From: an uncultured Brachyspira sp.
GTDB taxonomy: Bacteria; Spirochaetota; Brachyspiria; Brachyspirales; Brachyspiraceae
Direction: 5' to 3'
Assembly (NCBI RefSeq): GCF_944390845.1
Contig: NZ_CALXRM010000006.1
Coordinates: 1-64,000, forward strand
Length of the DNA: 64,000 nt
Part shown: one piece after another, positions 34,200 to 42,663 of the stretch
Position numbering within the stretch: position 1 is the stretch's first letter
Layout: the number at the start of each line of letters is the position of its first letter
Made by a program: the position numbers and the translations under genes
Notes under the pieces: generated by a model
Database searches by the model: none
Seen by the model: the letters and a program-made list of their open reading frames with translations, nothing else
What the model was told of the DNA's origin: nothing

Positions 34200-35381
34200 A
34201 TGATAAAAAATATTATTGCTATTATATTCTTCTTATCCTTATTAATTTCATGTTCCGACAATGAAGCAAATAAAAAAGAAGAAGAAAAAATTCCTGAGCC
34301 GCCTGAAAGTATTAAATTGGTATTTACTGGTGATATAATGACTCACCCTACTATAGTTAAGGCTTTTGAAAGTAATGATGTTTTAATAGATTTAAAAGAT
34401 TACTTTCAAGGAGACATTGTATTTGCCAATTTAGAATTTGTTGTTAATACCAATAAACCTCCTATGCCTTATCCTGAATTTAATGGTTCATTGGATTATT
34501 TAAAATATTTTTTCAATTATTTTAATACATTTTCTATTGCCAATAACCATGCCTATGACCAAGGGGCTCAAGCAGAATCAGAAACGGTTGCTGAGCTTCA
34601 TAGAAATAATAAATTAACTTTAGGAGGTTCTACTAATTCTCCTAGCATAGCTCCTATCATAACAAATATTAACAATGTGCCTCTTTTCATATCAGCATAT
34701 ACAATGCTTGATAATGGATTAAGTCATAAAACAAATAAAAATGATCATTTCTATTTTATGAATTTTTTCCCTAAACAAGAAGATTTAATAGAAAAAGTAA
34801 AATCAGATTTGGCACTTGCTACAAACAATGAAATAAAAATAATATCTCTTCATTTCGGATTAGAATATACAACTGCTCCTGAAGAAAAAACAAAAGAAAC
34901 TGCAAGAGCTTTAATAGAAAATGGAGTTGACATAATAGTAGGACATCACCCGCATGTTCCTAGACCTGTAGAAATATATGAAGGTACAAATCATAGCGGC
35001 ATAATAATATATTCTTTAGGAAATTTTATAGCAAACCACAAAGGAAGATATCCTTATCTTGATATAGGTACTGTTGTTTCATTAGAAATTAATGAAAATA
35101 AAGAAATTAATTTTTCTTATGTGCCAACTTATTATGCATTCTTCAAGAAAAGCGGATTTGATTTTGTTATGAAGCCTATCAAAGAAGATCCTAATATAAA
35201 TATGCCTACTCTATCAAGCAATCATATTTATAGTGCTTATGATACCAATGCGATAAAAAAAGGTTATGAACTTATACATAATTTTTACTCTCCTCTAACG
35301 AATGAAAAAGTAAAAACTATGTTTGCTGATAATATAACTAATAACAGCATTGTATCTAATAATAGTTTAGCTCATAGATAA
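34200..35381 (+). CDS. CapA family (poly-gamma-glutamate capsule-type) lipoprotein
   Basis: A lipoprotein signal ends LLISC (C18), followed by a CapA/PgsA metallophosphatase-fold domain: LVFTGDIMTHPTIVKAF, GDIVFANLEFVV, SIANNHAYDQGAQA, ISLHFGLEYTTAPEEKT and DIIVGHHPHVPRPVEIYEG. The metal-binding Asp, Asn and His positions of the calcineurin-like fold are kept. In Bacillus this family helps make or attach poly-gamma-glutamate, but most members stand alone with unknown polymer targets, as here (no pgsB/C nearby). It ends the operon that begins at 31527. Confidence 0.9.
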   Translation: MIKNIIAIIFFLSLLISCSDNEANKKEEEKIPEPPESIKLVFTGDIMTHPTIVKAFESNDVLIDLKDYFQGDIVFANLEFVVNTNKPPMPYPEFNGSLDYLKYFFNYFNTFSIANNHAYDQGAQAESETVAELHRNNKLTLGGSTNSPSIAPIITNINNVPLFISAYTMLDNGLSHKTNKNDHFYFMNFFPKQEDLIEKVKSDLALATNNEIKIISLHFGLEYTTAPEEKTKETARALIENGVDIIVGHHPHVPRPVEIYEGTNHSGIIIYSLGNFIANHKGRYPYLDIGTVVSLEINENKEINFSYVPTYYAFFKKSGFDFVMKPIKEDPNINMPTLSSNHIYSAYDTNAIKKGYELIHNFYSPLTNEKVKTMFADNITNNSIVSNNSLAHR

Positions 35382-35701
35382 TTTATAATACTATAGAAAA
35401 TACAAATAGCTTCATTAACGCACGGTAAATAAAATTATATTTACTTATTAGATTATAATTCAAAACAATCATATATAAAAAAATTTTATTCTGCGTGCGT
35501 TGTATAGATTATAAATTTAAACTAAATTTGGGTGGGTGTTTTTAAATTCTAATTAAAATAATAAAAAATAAGAAAAACATAAATTCAAAACTAAATTAAC
35601 AAATCTAAAGGGCGGGCAATGAAAATAAGTTTTAAAACTTTATTTACATACCATGCCATTTAGTACTTGCAATAATGATTATGTTATAATAAAAATATAA
35701 A
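35382..35701. other. Non-coding region between CapA gene and RiPP operon
   Basis: No gene is seen. AACGCAC (35419) and GTGCGTT (35497) are inverted copies about 70 bp apart. Two G-rich tracts, GGGTGGGTG (35531) and GGGCGGGCA (35611), stand out in otherwise A/T-rich DNA. An imperfect hairpin AAATAAGTTTT/AAAACTTTATTT (about 35625-35650) may terminate both converging operons. These could mark an old recombination junction, but that is a guess. Confidence 0.5.
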
Positions 35702-38700
35702 TTAATCTATTAAAATAGTATTAGTTTCACTCAATATTTTTATATACTTATCTAAAAGACTTCTAATTTTTTTATCATTAACTGAATCAATATTTTTTAT
35801 ATATAAATACGTACCATATAAATTATTTCTTAAATAAGATATAAATAATAATAATGTTTTATCTATATCCTTAATAGATGATACATTGGTATTAAAACTA
35901 TATTTATTAAAACCAAATTCCAACATAACATCAATAACACTAATAATATTATCTAAATATATATTTGTAATTTTTTTATTTTTTATTAATTTAGATAATT
36001 CTTCAAAATTTAAATTTATAAAATCACTAAAACTAATTTTATCTAATAATTTATAATCTAAATAATCCTTATCAATTAATTTTCCTTCACACAAAGTACA
36101 TTCAACATTTTTTCTGCTTGATTTGATATTGTTAATAAGGTTTTCATCTGGAAAATATTTACCCTGTGTAATTAATAATGGTATTATTCCCTGCCAGTAT
36201 ACATTTTTTCCATCTATTTTAAATACTTTCGAAAAATCACCGTATAGAAGTAAATACTTATCTTCATCTGACATTTTATCAAAATCTTTATCTATTTCAT
36301 TATTATATATCTTTTTTAATTGTTTTACAGCTTCAGAATAATTTGAAATCTCTTTTAGAAATTTTAAAATAGACTTATTTAAAATATTCTTATCAAATAT
36401 TAAATTTAAATCTATCTCATCAACACTGCCGCTACCATAACATAATTTACATTTACCAACTTTACTATCGACATCAAAAACATTCAATAATAAATTTCTA
36501 TTATCTCTATTTTCAGAAAATGCTAAAGATATCATATCTTTAATATTAAGTAAATCTATAATTGAAGATGATTTTAAATATCTATTTTTAATATTATTAA
36601 AATCTATTATATTTATAATAGGTAAATATGTTTCATTTTCATAAATTTCATCATTGTGCTCATAATTAGGAAAAATAGAACTAATATATTCTGTATTTGA
36701 ATATTTAGCTAATTTTTCAAACAGATTAGTATTATTTATTTTATTAATATCAAATTCATTAATCTTAGTTTCAAATATAATTTTTTGATTATTTACTTGT
36801 TTTATATTATCTATTTTTTTATTTTCATTTTTAATTTTACTCTTATTTTTTACAGCAATAGTTGTAGGAGTATCACAATTTAAAAAATCATCTAATTTAC
36901 CGCAATAAAGCAAATATCCTCCATCATCTCCTGCTTTAGGCCCTATTTCAATAATATAATCTGTTTGCAAAATAAAATCTAAATTATGTTCTACATTTAT
37001 TATTGTATTATTATTTTTTTGTATATCTCTCAACATTTCAAGTAATACTCTAATATCTTTATTATGTAAACCGCTTGTAGGTTCGTCTAATACTATAATA
37101 TTATTTTTTAACTCATTAGAGAAAATATGAACAAGTTTTAAACGTTGATATTCACCTTTGGATAAACTAGAAGCACTTCTATTTAATGTTAAATGTCCTA
37201 TTCCTATTTCAATGCATTTTTTAAAAATATTATTAAAAGTTTTATTATCCGATAAAATATCATATAATTCAATAATTGAAAAATTTAACAAATCATCTAT
37301 ATTATAACCTTTATATTTATATTTTAATGTTTCATCATCAAATCTTTTACCTAAACATTTAGGACACATACCTAAATATTCATTATAAACACTTTTTATA
37401 ATTCCATTTCCATTACATAAAGTGCATTTTCCTTTATTTGAATTTAAAGAAAATATTACACTGTCTGTTTTTGAAAGCCCAAAAAGATTAGAAATTAATT
37501 CTGTTAATTCTAAAATAGAACATACATTTGAATTACTTGATCTTGCATATAATGATTGTGATAGATAAAATATTGAAGTATTTTTTTTATTTATATTATT
37601 ATTTTCGCAAAATGGAATTAGATGATTCTTTATAAAACTGGATTTTCCGCTTCCTGATACACCGCATACAGCAGTTAAAGAATATAAAGGTATATCCACA
37701 TTAAAATTTTTTAAGTTGTTAGAATTACAATTACTAATTTTAAGCATTTTATCTGACAATATATTATATTTATTTTTATCATTATCAATAATACTGCTAT
37801 TCTCTTTTAAGTATAATACTGTTGGAGTTTTATATTTATCTATATTGTATATATAGTCTTGAAATAATAAATTACCGCCATATTTTCCAGCACCCTCACC
37901 TATATCTATAATATAATCACAAAATGTCAATATATCTTTATTATGCTCTATTATAATTATAGTATTTCCTTTTTCCTTAATTTTATTAAACAAATTTATT
38001 AAATCCTTTATATCAGATGAATGCAAGCCTGATGTTGGTTCATCTAATATAATCATACTATTAGATATAGATAATGATATATAAGAACATAATCTTATCC
38101 TTTGAACTTCTCCTCCGCTCAAAGTTTTGCTTAATCTATTCAAATTGAGATATCCGCATGACATCATATTATATATATTTAAATTATTTTTTAAAATTTT
38201 TAATTCTGTAGTTAGACTATTGTCATTTGACAATTCTATCATATTGCTTATAACATTATATAATTGATTAATTGATAATTTTAATAAATCTCCAATAGAA
38301 TAATCAAATAATTTTATATTAAATACAATATTATCAATTCTAGTGCCGTTACAAGAACTGCAAATCTTTTTTTCTATTAGAGGTTCAATATATTTTAATC
38401 CTTTTCCTTTCAAATAACCTTCTATTAAAGAATTAACAATACCATTAAAATTCAGTACATATTCTATACCTCTTACTTTATATTTTATAATATCATTTCC
38501 GCCGTAAAATAATAAATGTTTCTGATTATCATCTAAATTTGAGAATTTAGCTTTAGAGGTAAATCCGTAATGTTTTGCAAATATTTCTATATCCTGTACA
38601 GTAGTATTTGAATATTGTACTCCTTTGTCACTTACAAATTTAATAGCACCTGATATAATAGATTTATTTTCATCATTCAATAATTTTAAATAATCTATAG

Positions 38701-39508
38701 TTATTTCTTCACCGCTTCCACTACATTTACGGCAAGCACCTCCGCCATTATTAAAATCAATATTAAATGAAAATCTTTTATGCAATTTTCTTTCAATTAT
38801 ACTATTACATGAACTGCATATAGTATGAGTTTTTGGATTAATAGCAGAATACAACTTAGGTATATCAATAAGCACTTCTAAATTCAATTTATTATAAATA
38901 TTTTTTATTATATTTTTAATATTTTTACTTGGCTTATCTAATAATATAGTAATATATCTTGCTGTCTTTTTATTCTTAGTTTCTTTCTTATCCTTATTAA
39001 AATATTTCAATTCTTTTATTTTAATAATTTCATTTATAGAATTAAAACATTCATCTATATTATCAGCCATTTCCATTTCTATTAATAAATTAAAATCATA
39101 ATTTTCTATTACAGTAAAAATATCATCATTAACCTTATTACCGCAATTACAGCAATACAAATCTGCATATTCAACAAATATATTTCTCAAATTCTTTAAT
39201 ATTCCTGAAATTGTACCTAATGTAGAATTTCTATTATTTATAGAATTTTTTACTTCTATCCATATAGCAGGAGGATTATTATTTATGCTTGCCACATCTG
39301 TTACATTATCATCTATTAATTCATTTCTTAAAGACTTATTTTTATTTATTAAAAATTCTTTATATGAATATTGAGCTATTATATCTCTAGCCAATGTAGT
39401 TTTACCGCTTCCTGATACACCTGTAATAGCTATTATTTTATTTAAAGGAATGTCAATTGATATATTATTCAAATTATTTTTTCTAGCATTATTAACTTTT
39501 ATACACAT
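35702..39508 (-). CDS. UvrA-like ABC protein with a third, degenerate UvrA half-module
   Basis: The 1268-residue protein has both UvrA ATPase cassettes. Walker A1 is GVSGSGKTT (30-38), with LSGGE (463-467) and ILDEPTSGLH (487-496). Walker A2 is GVSGSGKSS (616-624), with LSKGE (782-786) and VLDEPTSGLH (806-815). Zinc pairs are C231/C234 with C259/C262, C383/C386, and C695/C698 with C715/C718. Uniquely, residues about 910-1268 look like a third UvrA half-module: CKLCYGSG (C1020/C1023), ECTLCEG (C1137/C1140) and a collapsed signature/Walker B end, with no Walker A. Canonical UvrA has about 940 residues. It ends the RiPP operon, 17 bp after the methyltransferase. A role in immunity or DNA binding is inferred, not standard excision repair. 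Confidence 0.85.
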   Translation of the reverse strand: MCIKVNNARKNNLNNISIDIPLNKIIAITGVSGSGKTTLARDIIAQYSYKEFLINKNKSLRNELIDDNVTDVASINNNPPAIWIEVKNSINNRNSTLGTISGILKNLRNIFVEYADLYCCNCGNKVNDDIFTVIENYDFNLLIEMEMADNIDECFNSINEIIKIKELKYFNKDKKETKNKKTARYITILLDKPSKNIKNIIKNIYNKLNLEVLIDIPKLYSAINPKTHTICSSCNSIIERKLHKRFSFNIDFNNGGGACRKCSGSGEEITIDYLKLLNDENKSIISGAIKFVSDKGVQYSNTTVQDIEIFAKHYGFTSKAKFSNLDDNQKHLLFYGGNDIIKYKVRGIEYVLNFNGIVNSLIEGYLKGKGLKYIEPLIEKKICSSCNGTRIDNIVFNIKLFDYSIGDLLKLSINQLYNVISNMIELSNDNSLTTELKILKNNLNIYNMMSCGYLNLNRLSKTLSGGEVQRIRLCSYISLSISNSMIILDEPTSGLHSSDIKDLINLFNKIKEKGNTIIIIEHNKDILTFCDYIIDIGEGAGKYGGNLLFQDYIYNIDKYKTPTVLYLKENSSIIDNDKNKYNILSDKMLKISNCNSNNLKNFNVDIPLYSLTAVCGVSGSGKSSFIKNHLIPFCENNNINKKNTSIFYLSQSLYARSSNSNVCSILELTELISNLFGLSKTDSVIFSLNSNKGKCTLCNGNGIIKSVYNEYLGMCPKCLGKRFDDETLKYKYKGYNIDDLLNFSIIELYDILSDNKTFNNIFKKCIEIGIGHLTLNRSASSLSKGEYQRLKLVHIFSNELKNNIIVLDEPTSGLHNKDIRVLLEMLRDIQKNNNTIINVEHNLDFILQTDYIIEIGPKAGDDGGYLLYCGKLDDFLNCDTPTTIAVKNKSKIKNENKKIDNIKQVNNQKIIFETKINEFDINKINNTNLFEKLAKYSNTEYISSIFPNYEHNDEIYENETYLPIINIIDFNNIKNRYLKSSSIIDLLNIKDMISLAFSENRDNRNLLLNVFDVDSKVGKCKLCYGSGSVDEIDLNLIFDKNILNKSILKFLKEISNYSEAVKQLKKIYNNEIDKDFDKMSDEDKYLLLYGDFSKVFKIDGKNVYWQGIIPLLITQGKYFPDENLINNIKSSRKNVECTLCEGKLIDKDYLDYKLLDKISFSDFINLNFEELSKLIKNKKITNIYLDNIISVIDVMLEFGFNKYSFNTNVSSIKDIDKTLLLFISYLRNNLYGTYLYIKNIDSVNDKKIRSLLDKYIKILSETNTILID

Positions 39509-39525
39509 AATAATCTCCTGCCTGA

Positions 39526-40263
39526 CTATTGATTTTGATAATTCTTTTCTAATACCAAAATATATGAATCTACAAAATCATCTTTAGGTATTCCAACATC
39601 TTTTAATATAATTTTATCTTTTATAAGATAAACTATATTATAAAAAAACTTATTAGACAAATTAATAATATAATCAAATATATCTTTATATAGATCAATA
39701 AATATAACTATAATTTTAGAATCATCATATAATAATTCATTTGATTTAATAAAAATATTAGTAAGCAAATCATTATTATTTTTATCTTTACAACTATTAG
39801 TTAAATATTCAAAGTCTTTAGGACTAATTTTAGAGTTTAAAACATCATTAATATTTATTTTATAATCTAATATCTCTACATCAAGAGGGGGATTGGTTAC
39901 TATAAAATTATACTTTGATTCAAAACTATATGTTGAAAAATCATTTCTAATAATATTTATAGAATTATTAAATCCATATTTATCAATATTTTTTTTCATT
40001 AAATTACATGCTATGCCATTAATCTCTATACCATCAATTTTATATCCACTATCAGCCAAAAATATACTTATAGGACCAACTCCGCATCCAACATCTAAAC
40101 CATAACCATTAATATAATTTAAAGATTTTAATTCATCAAAATGTTTACAAAATAGTTCAGCTATTCCAAATTTATTACAAACTAAATCATTAACAAATAA
40201 TTCATAATTTTTATCTTTGCATTTTAAAATAGATATAAATTCATTATTAATTTTATTTTGCAT
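39526..40263 (-). CDS. Class I SAM-dependent methyltransferase, HemK-like
   Basis: A 245-residue Rossmann-fold methyltransferase. Motif I is LDVGCGVGP (56-64), the acidic ribose-binding residue is in IDGIEINGIAC, and motif IV is NPPL (124-127). NPPY/NPPL motifs mark enzymes that methylate nitrogen of Gln, Asn, adenine or guanine. It overlaps the preceding radical SAM gene by 11 nt and lies 17 bp before the UvrA-like gene, so it belongs to the RiPP operon. I infer that it modifies the peptide (side-chain nitrogen or terminus), but DNA or RNA methylation is not excluded. Confidence 0.82.
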   Translation of the reverse strand: MQNKINNEFISILKCKDKNYELFVNDLVCNKFGIAELFCKHFDELKSLNYINGYGLDVGCGVGPISIFLADSGYKIDGIEINGIACNLMKKNIDKYGFNNSINIIRNDFSTYSFESKYNFIVTNPPLDVEILDYKININDVLNSKISPKDFEYLTNSCKDKNNNDLLTNIFIKSNELLYDDSKIIVIFIDLYKDIFDYIINLSNKFFYNIVYLIKDKIILKDVGIPKDDFVDSYILVLEKNYQNQ

Positions 40264-41155
40264 TTACAGCCCTTGATACTAATGACAAAAACTCTAATTT
40301 ATTCTCTTTCCATACACCATTACATATATCATTAAAAATACAATCATTACAAAAATCAGCTTTAAATCTCATACCGCAATTAACTTGATTATAATCGAAA
40401 ATATTTTCTTCTTTACTGTTAAATAAATCTATCTCTGAAGGCCAATAACTTTCTCCTACACATTTTTCTATACCACGCATCAAACAGTACGGAATTCCCT
40501 CAGTGCGTAAAATATCATGAGAAATATAATTTTTTATAGAATGTATAGCTTTAACTGTTTCTAAAAGTCCTACCGCATATTCATTATCATTTTCAATATG
40601 CATAACAGAGAACTGCATTATAGAAGGTCTAAAAGGAATAACTATATCAATAATACTTTTTAATTCATTTATGTTTAAAGAAGAAACAACGGTATTTGTA
40701 TATATATTAGCATTAGTATACAATGATATATTATCAATAGACTTCATTAATCTATAAAAAGAATCACTATTTCCTGTAGCTTTATTATGTGTATCAGCAG
40801 AAGCACCAAGTATAGAAAATGATATAGAAAAATTATAATTATCTGATATAGTTTTTATTGATTTAAATAATTCAGAATTAATATCTATAAGACCATAACC
40901 ATTACTCTGAATTATAATTTTTTTATATCCAATTTCAACAGCATAATTTAATATAGAAATTAATTTTTCCTCATCGTATGTTGGTTCTCCTCCGGAAAGG
41001 ATAATTGATTTACATCCTCTATTATATCCATCAAAAACAGCATCTTTTAATTCTTCTAAACTTATATTAATATTTTTATAACTATTTGAAAAACAATAAC
41101 TGCATTTATTACAGCATTGATATGTAACTTTAATATTTAGGCAATGCATAATCAA
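40253..41155 (-). CDS. Radical SAM enzyme with C-terminal cysteine cluster
   Basis: A 300-residue radical SAM protein. The cluster motif CX3CX2C is C14/C18/C21 (CCNKCSYC), with GGEP at 55-58. A C-terminal group C260-x8-C269-x2-C272-x5-C278 (NCGMRFKADFCNDCIFNDIC) could hold an auxiliary Fe-S cluster of Twitch/SPASM kind. It overlaps the upstream radical SAM gene by 26 nt and the downstream methyltransferase by 11 nt, so the genes are tightly coupled. It probably installs a second modification on the 50-residue precursor, or acts in partnership with the first enzyme. The reaction is not predictable. Confidence 0.85.
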   Translation of the reverse strand: MIMHCLNIKVTYQCCNKCSYCFSNSYKNINISLEELKDAVFDGYNRGCKSIILSGGEPTYDEEKLISILNYAVEIGYKKIIIQSNGYGLIDINSELFKSIKTISDNYNFSISFSILGASADTHNKATGNSDSFYRLMKSIDNISLYTNANIYTNTVVSSLNINELKSIIDIVIPFRPSIMQFSVMHIENDNEYAVGLLETVKAIHSIKNYISHDILRTEGIPYCLMRGIEKCVGESYWPSEIDLFNSKEENIFDYNQVNCGMRFKADFCNDCIFNDICNGVWKENKLEFLSLVSRAVNAK

Positions 41156-42293
41156 CTACTCTTTTCATATAGCAAATCAATTGATGTTTTGCTGCACAAT
41201 ACTCTGAAAATAAATTTTCTGATTTTTTTAAGAATATATCTCTATAAGCTATACAGCCGCCATGACATATATTATTGATATCACATTTACTGCAAGCTGT
41301 ATGTATTTGATTATAAAAATTTTCATATTGAGGATATTTTTTAGAAGAAATAAATTCTTTCAATTCATCGTCTGTAACATTTTCTAAATTGCAGATATAT
41401 GCTTTATCTCTTTGTATATCATGTTCAAAGGAATCGCAAAACCATAATTCTTTATTAGGAAACAATGTCAAAAAATTATTACATTTATCCTCTCTATATT
41501 CACACCAAGTAACCAAAGTACCTGTTATAGAAGCTATAATACTAGCTATAGGATCTATAACAAATTTTTTATATAAATCTTTATTTTTTCCAATATCTTT
41601 AATCCATAAATCAAAAATATCTATCATAAATTTAGAATATTCAAGAGGTCTTATACCATCTTTTTCAACTTCTCCATAATTATTAAAATTATAACATGGA
41701 ATAAATTTAACAAAATGAGGCTGTATACTTCTTAAAAAAGTATAAATTTCATTGGCATATTTTAAATTATGGTTACCTACAACTGTTATAGTTGTAATTT
41801 TTATATCAGTTTTTTTTAATAAATTAATAGCATTAAAGACATTATCAAATGAACTTTTATTATTTTTAGTCAATCTTGCTTTATCATTGACTATTTTATC
41901 ACCATCTATACTTATACTTATGATTCTTTCACTAAATATATCTTGATATTTTGAAAATAATTCTATCCATTCATCGTCTATTAATGAGCCATTAGTTTGC
42001 AAGGCTACATTAAATAATACATTATATTTAGAATTGACTTCTACTAATTTGGAACAAAATTCATCAAAAAATTTCTTACCTTTTAATAAAGGCTCTCCGC
42101 CATGAAGCATCCATAAAATTTCAGAATCAGGGAACAAAATTGCAAACTTTTCAATAAGCCCGCATAAAAATTCTATTGACATAGAGGTTAAATTCAAATC
42201 TTCATATTCATCTCTTTTAAACTCATAACAATAAGAACATCTTAAATTACAATCTAAAGTAGTTTTTAAAACTATGGTTTTTATTAACCCCAT
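41130..42293 (-). CDS. Radical SAM/SPASM peptide maturase
   Basis: A 387-residue enzyme with CX3CX2C at C15/C19/C22 (CNLRCSYC), LHGGEPLL (63-70) and a full SPASM domain: C264, C271, C286, then C334/C337/C343/C347 (CSKCDINNICHGGC) and C366. This layout occurs in anaerobic sulfatase-maturase-like and RiPP maturases (for example FxsB-type cyclophane-forming enzymes). It starts 8 bp after the precursor stop codon with no clear Shine-Dalgarno, suggesting coupled translation. The neighbour and the aromatic-X-Asn/Lys core argue for peptide crosslinking rather than sulfatase activation; no sulfatase is nearby. Confidence 0.88.
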   Translation of the reverse strand: MGLIKTIVLKTTLDCNLRCSYCYEFKRDEYEDLNLTSMSIEFLCGLIEKFAILFPDSEILWMLHGGEPLLKGKKFFDEFCSKLVEVNSKYNVLFNVALQTNGSLIDDEWIELFSKYQDIFSERIISISIDGDKIVNDKARLTKNNKSSFDNVFNAINLLKKTDIKITTITVVGNHNLKYANEIYTFLRSIQPHFVKFIPCYNFNNYGEVEKDGIRPLEYSKFMIDIFDLWIKDIGKNKDLYKKFVIDPIASIIASITGTLVTWCEYREDKCNNFLTLFPNKELWFCDSFEHDIQRDKAYICNLENVTDDELKEFISSKKYPQYENFYNQIHTACSKCDINNICHGGCIAYRDIFLKKSENLFSEYCAAKHQLICYMKRVVDYALPKY

Positions 42294-42301
42294 AAAATTT
42301 A

Positions 42302-42454
42302 TTAATAACCTTTATTATATTTAGCGTAATTACCCCAGCATGCAAGCTCACTTCTAGTTTCATCATTCTTTATAGTTTCTATAAAAGAGGCTAATGCTGC
42401 TATCTCTTCCTTTGAATATTTTTCATTGATTACAACATTATCAATATCATTCAT
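42302..42454 (-). CDS. Putative RiPP precursor peptide, 50 residues
   Basis: Translation of the minus strand gives a peptide starting MNDIDNVVINEKYS and ending SELACWGNYAKYNKGY. The first 38 residues are acidic and helix-prone (leader-like). The last 12 (C39-Y50) form a distinct core: W40-G-N42, Y43-A-K45 and Y46-N-K48 are three consecutive aromatic-X-Asn/Lys triplets, with a Cys in front. A GGAGG site (revcomp of CCTCC at 42461-42465) lies 6 nt before the ATG, below a good promoter. It directly precedes two radical SAM genes. The gene is too short for default gene calling and is easily missed. Coding potential is strong; the RiPP role is inferred. Confidence 0.8.
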   Translation of the reverse strand: MNDIDNVVINEKYSKEEIAALASFIETIKNDETRSELACWGNYAKYNKGY

Positions 42455-42477
42455 ATTTATCCTCCAGACATTCTATG

Positions 42478-42505
42478 ATTATAACATATAGGTATATTAT
42501 TACAA
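42478..42505 (-). promoter_or_regulatory. Promoter of the RiPP operon
   Basis: On the minus strand TTGTAA (42500-42505) is followed by 16 nt and a perfect TATAAT (42478-42483). It predicts an approximately 17-nt leader containing the GGAGG site of the precursor gene. Confidence 0.65.
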
Positions 42506-42551
42506 GCCATAAAAGCAAAAATATATTTTATTTTTTAAGCATATAAACATT

Positions 42552-42597
42552 AAATGTAATCTAAATATTATAATTAAATAATATTTAGATTACATTT
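42552..42597. promoter_or_regulatory. Perfect 19-bp palindrome between divergent promoters
   Basis: Arms 42552-42570 (AAATGTAATCTAAATATTA) and 42579-42597 are exact inverted copies around TAATTAAA. The site lies between the RiPP promoter and the JAMM-DinG promoter, about 47 bp from the former's -35 and 27 bp from the latter's. It could be a regulator-binding site or a cruciform. A terminator role is possible (T-run follows) but no gene reads into it. Confidence 0.6.
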
Positions 42598-42623
42598 TTA
42601 TATAAATAATAATTTTTTAATTA

Positions 42624-42652
42624 TTGACAAAGATTTCGATATATACTATATT
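42624..42652 (+). promoter_or_regulatory. Promoter of the JAMM-DinG gene (near-leaderless)
   Basis: A perfect TTGACA (42624-42629), 17-nt spacer and TATATT (42647-42652) place the start site at about 42659, only a few nucleotides before the ATG at 42664. No Shine-Dalgarno fits between them. Confidence 0.65.
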
Positions 42653-42663
42653 ATTATACTAAT

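Noticed and set aside
35702-39508. Canonical nucleotide excision repair uvrA
   Set aside because: Too long, divergent, with an added degenerate module and tight coupling to radical SAM genes; uvrB at the window end is not adjacent.
41130-42293. Anaerobic sulfatase-maturating enzyme
   Set aside because: The SPASM motif would fit, but no sulfatase is nearby and a small aromatic-rich peptide gene directly precedes it.
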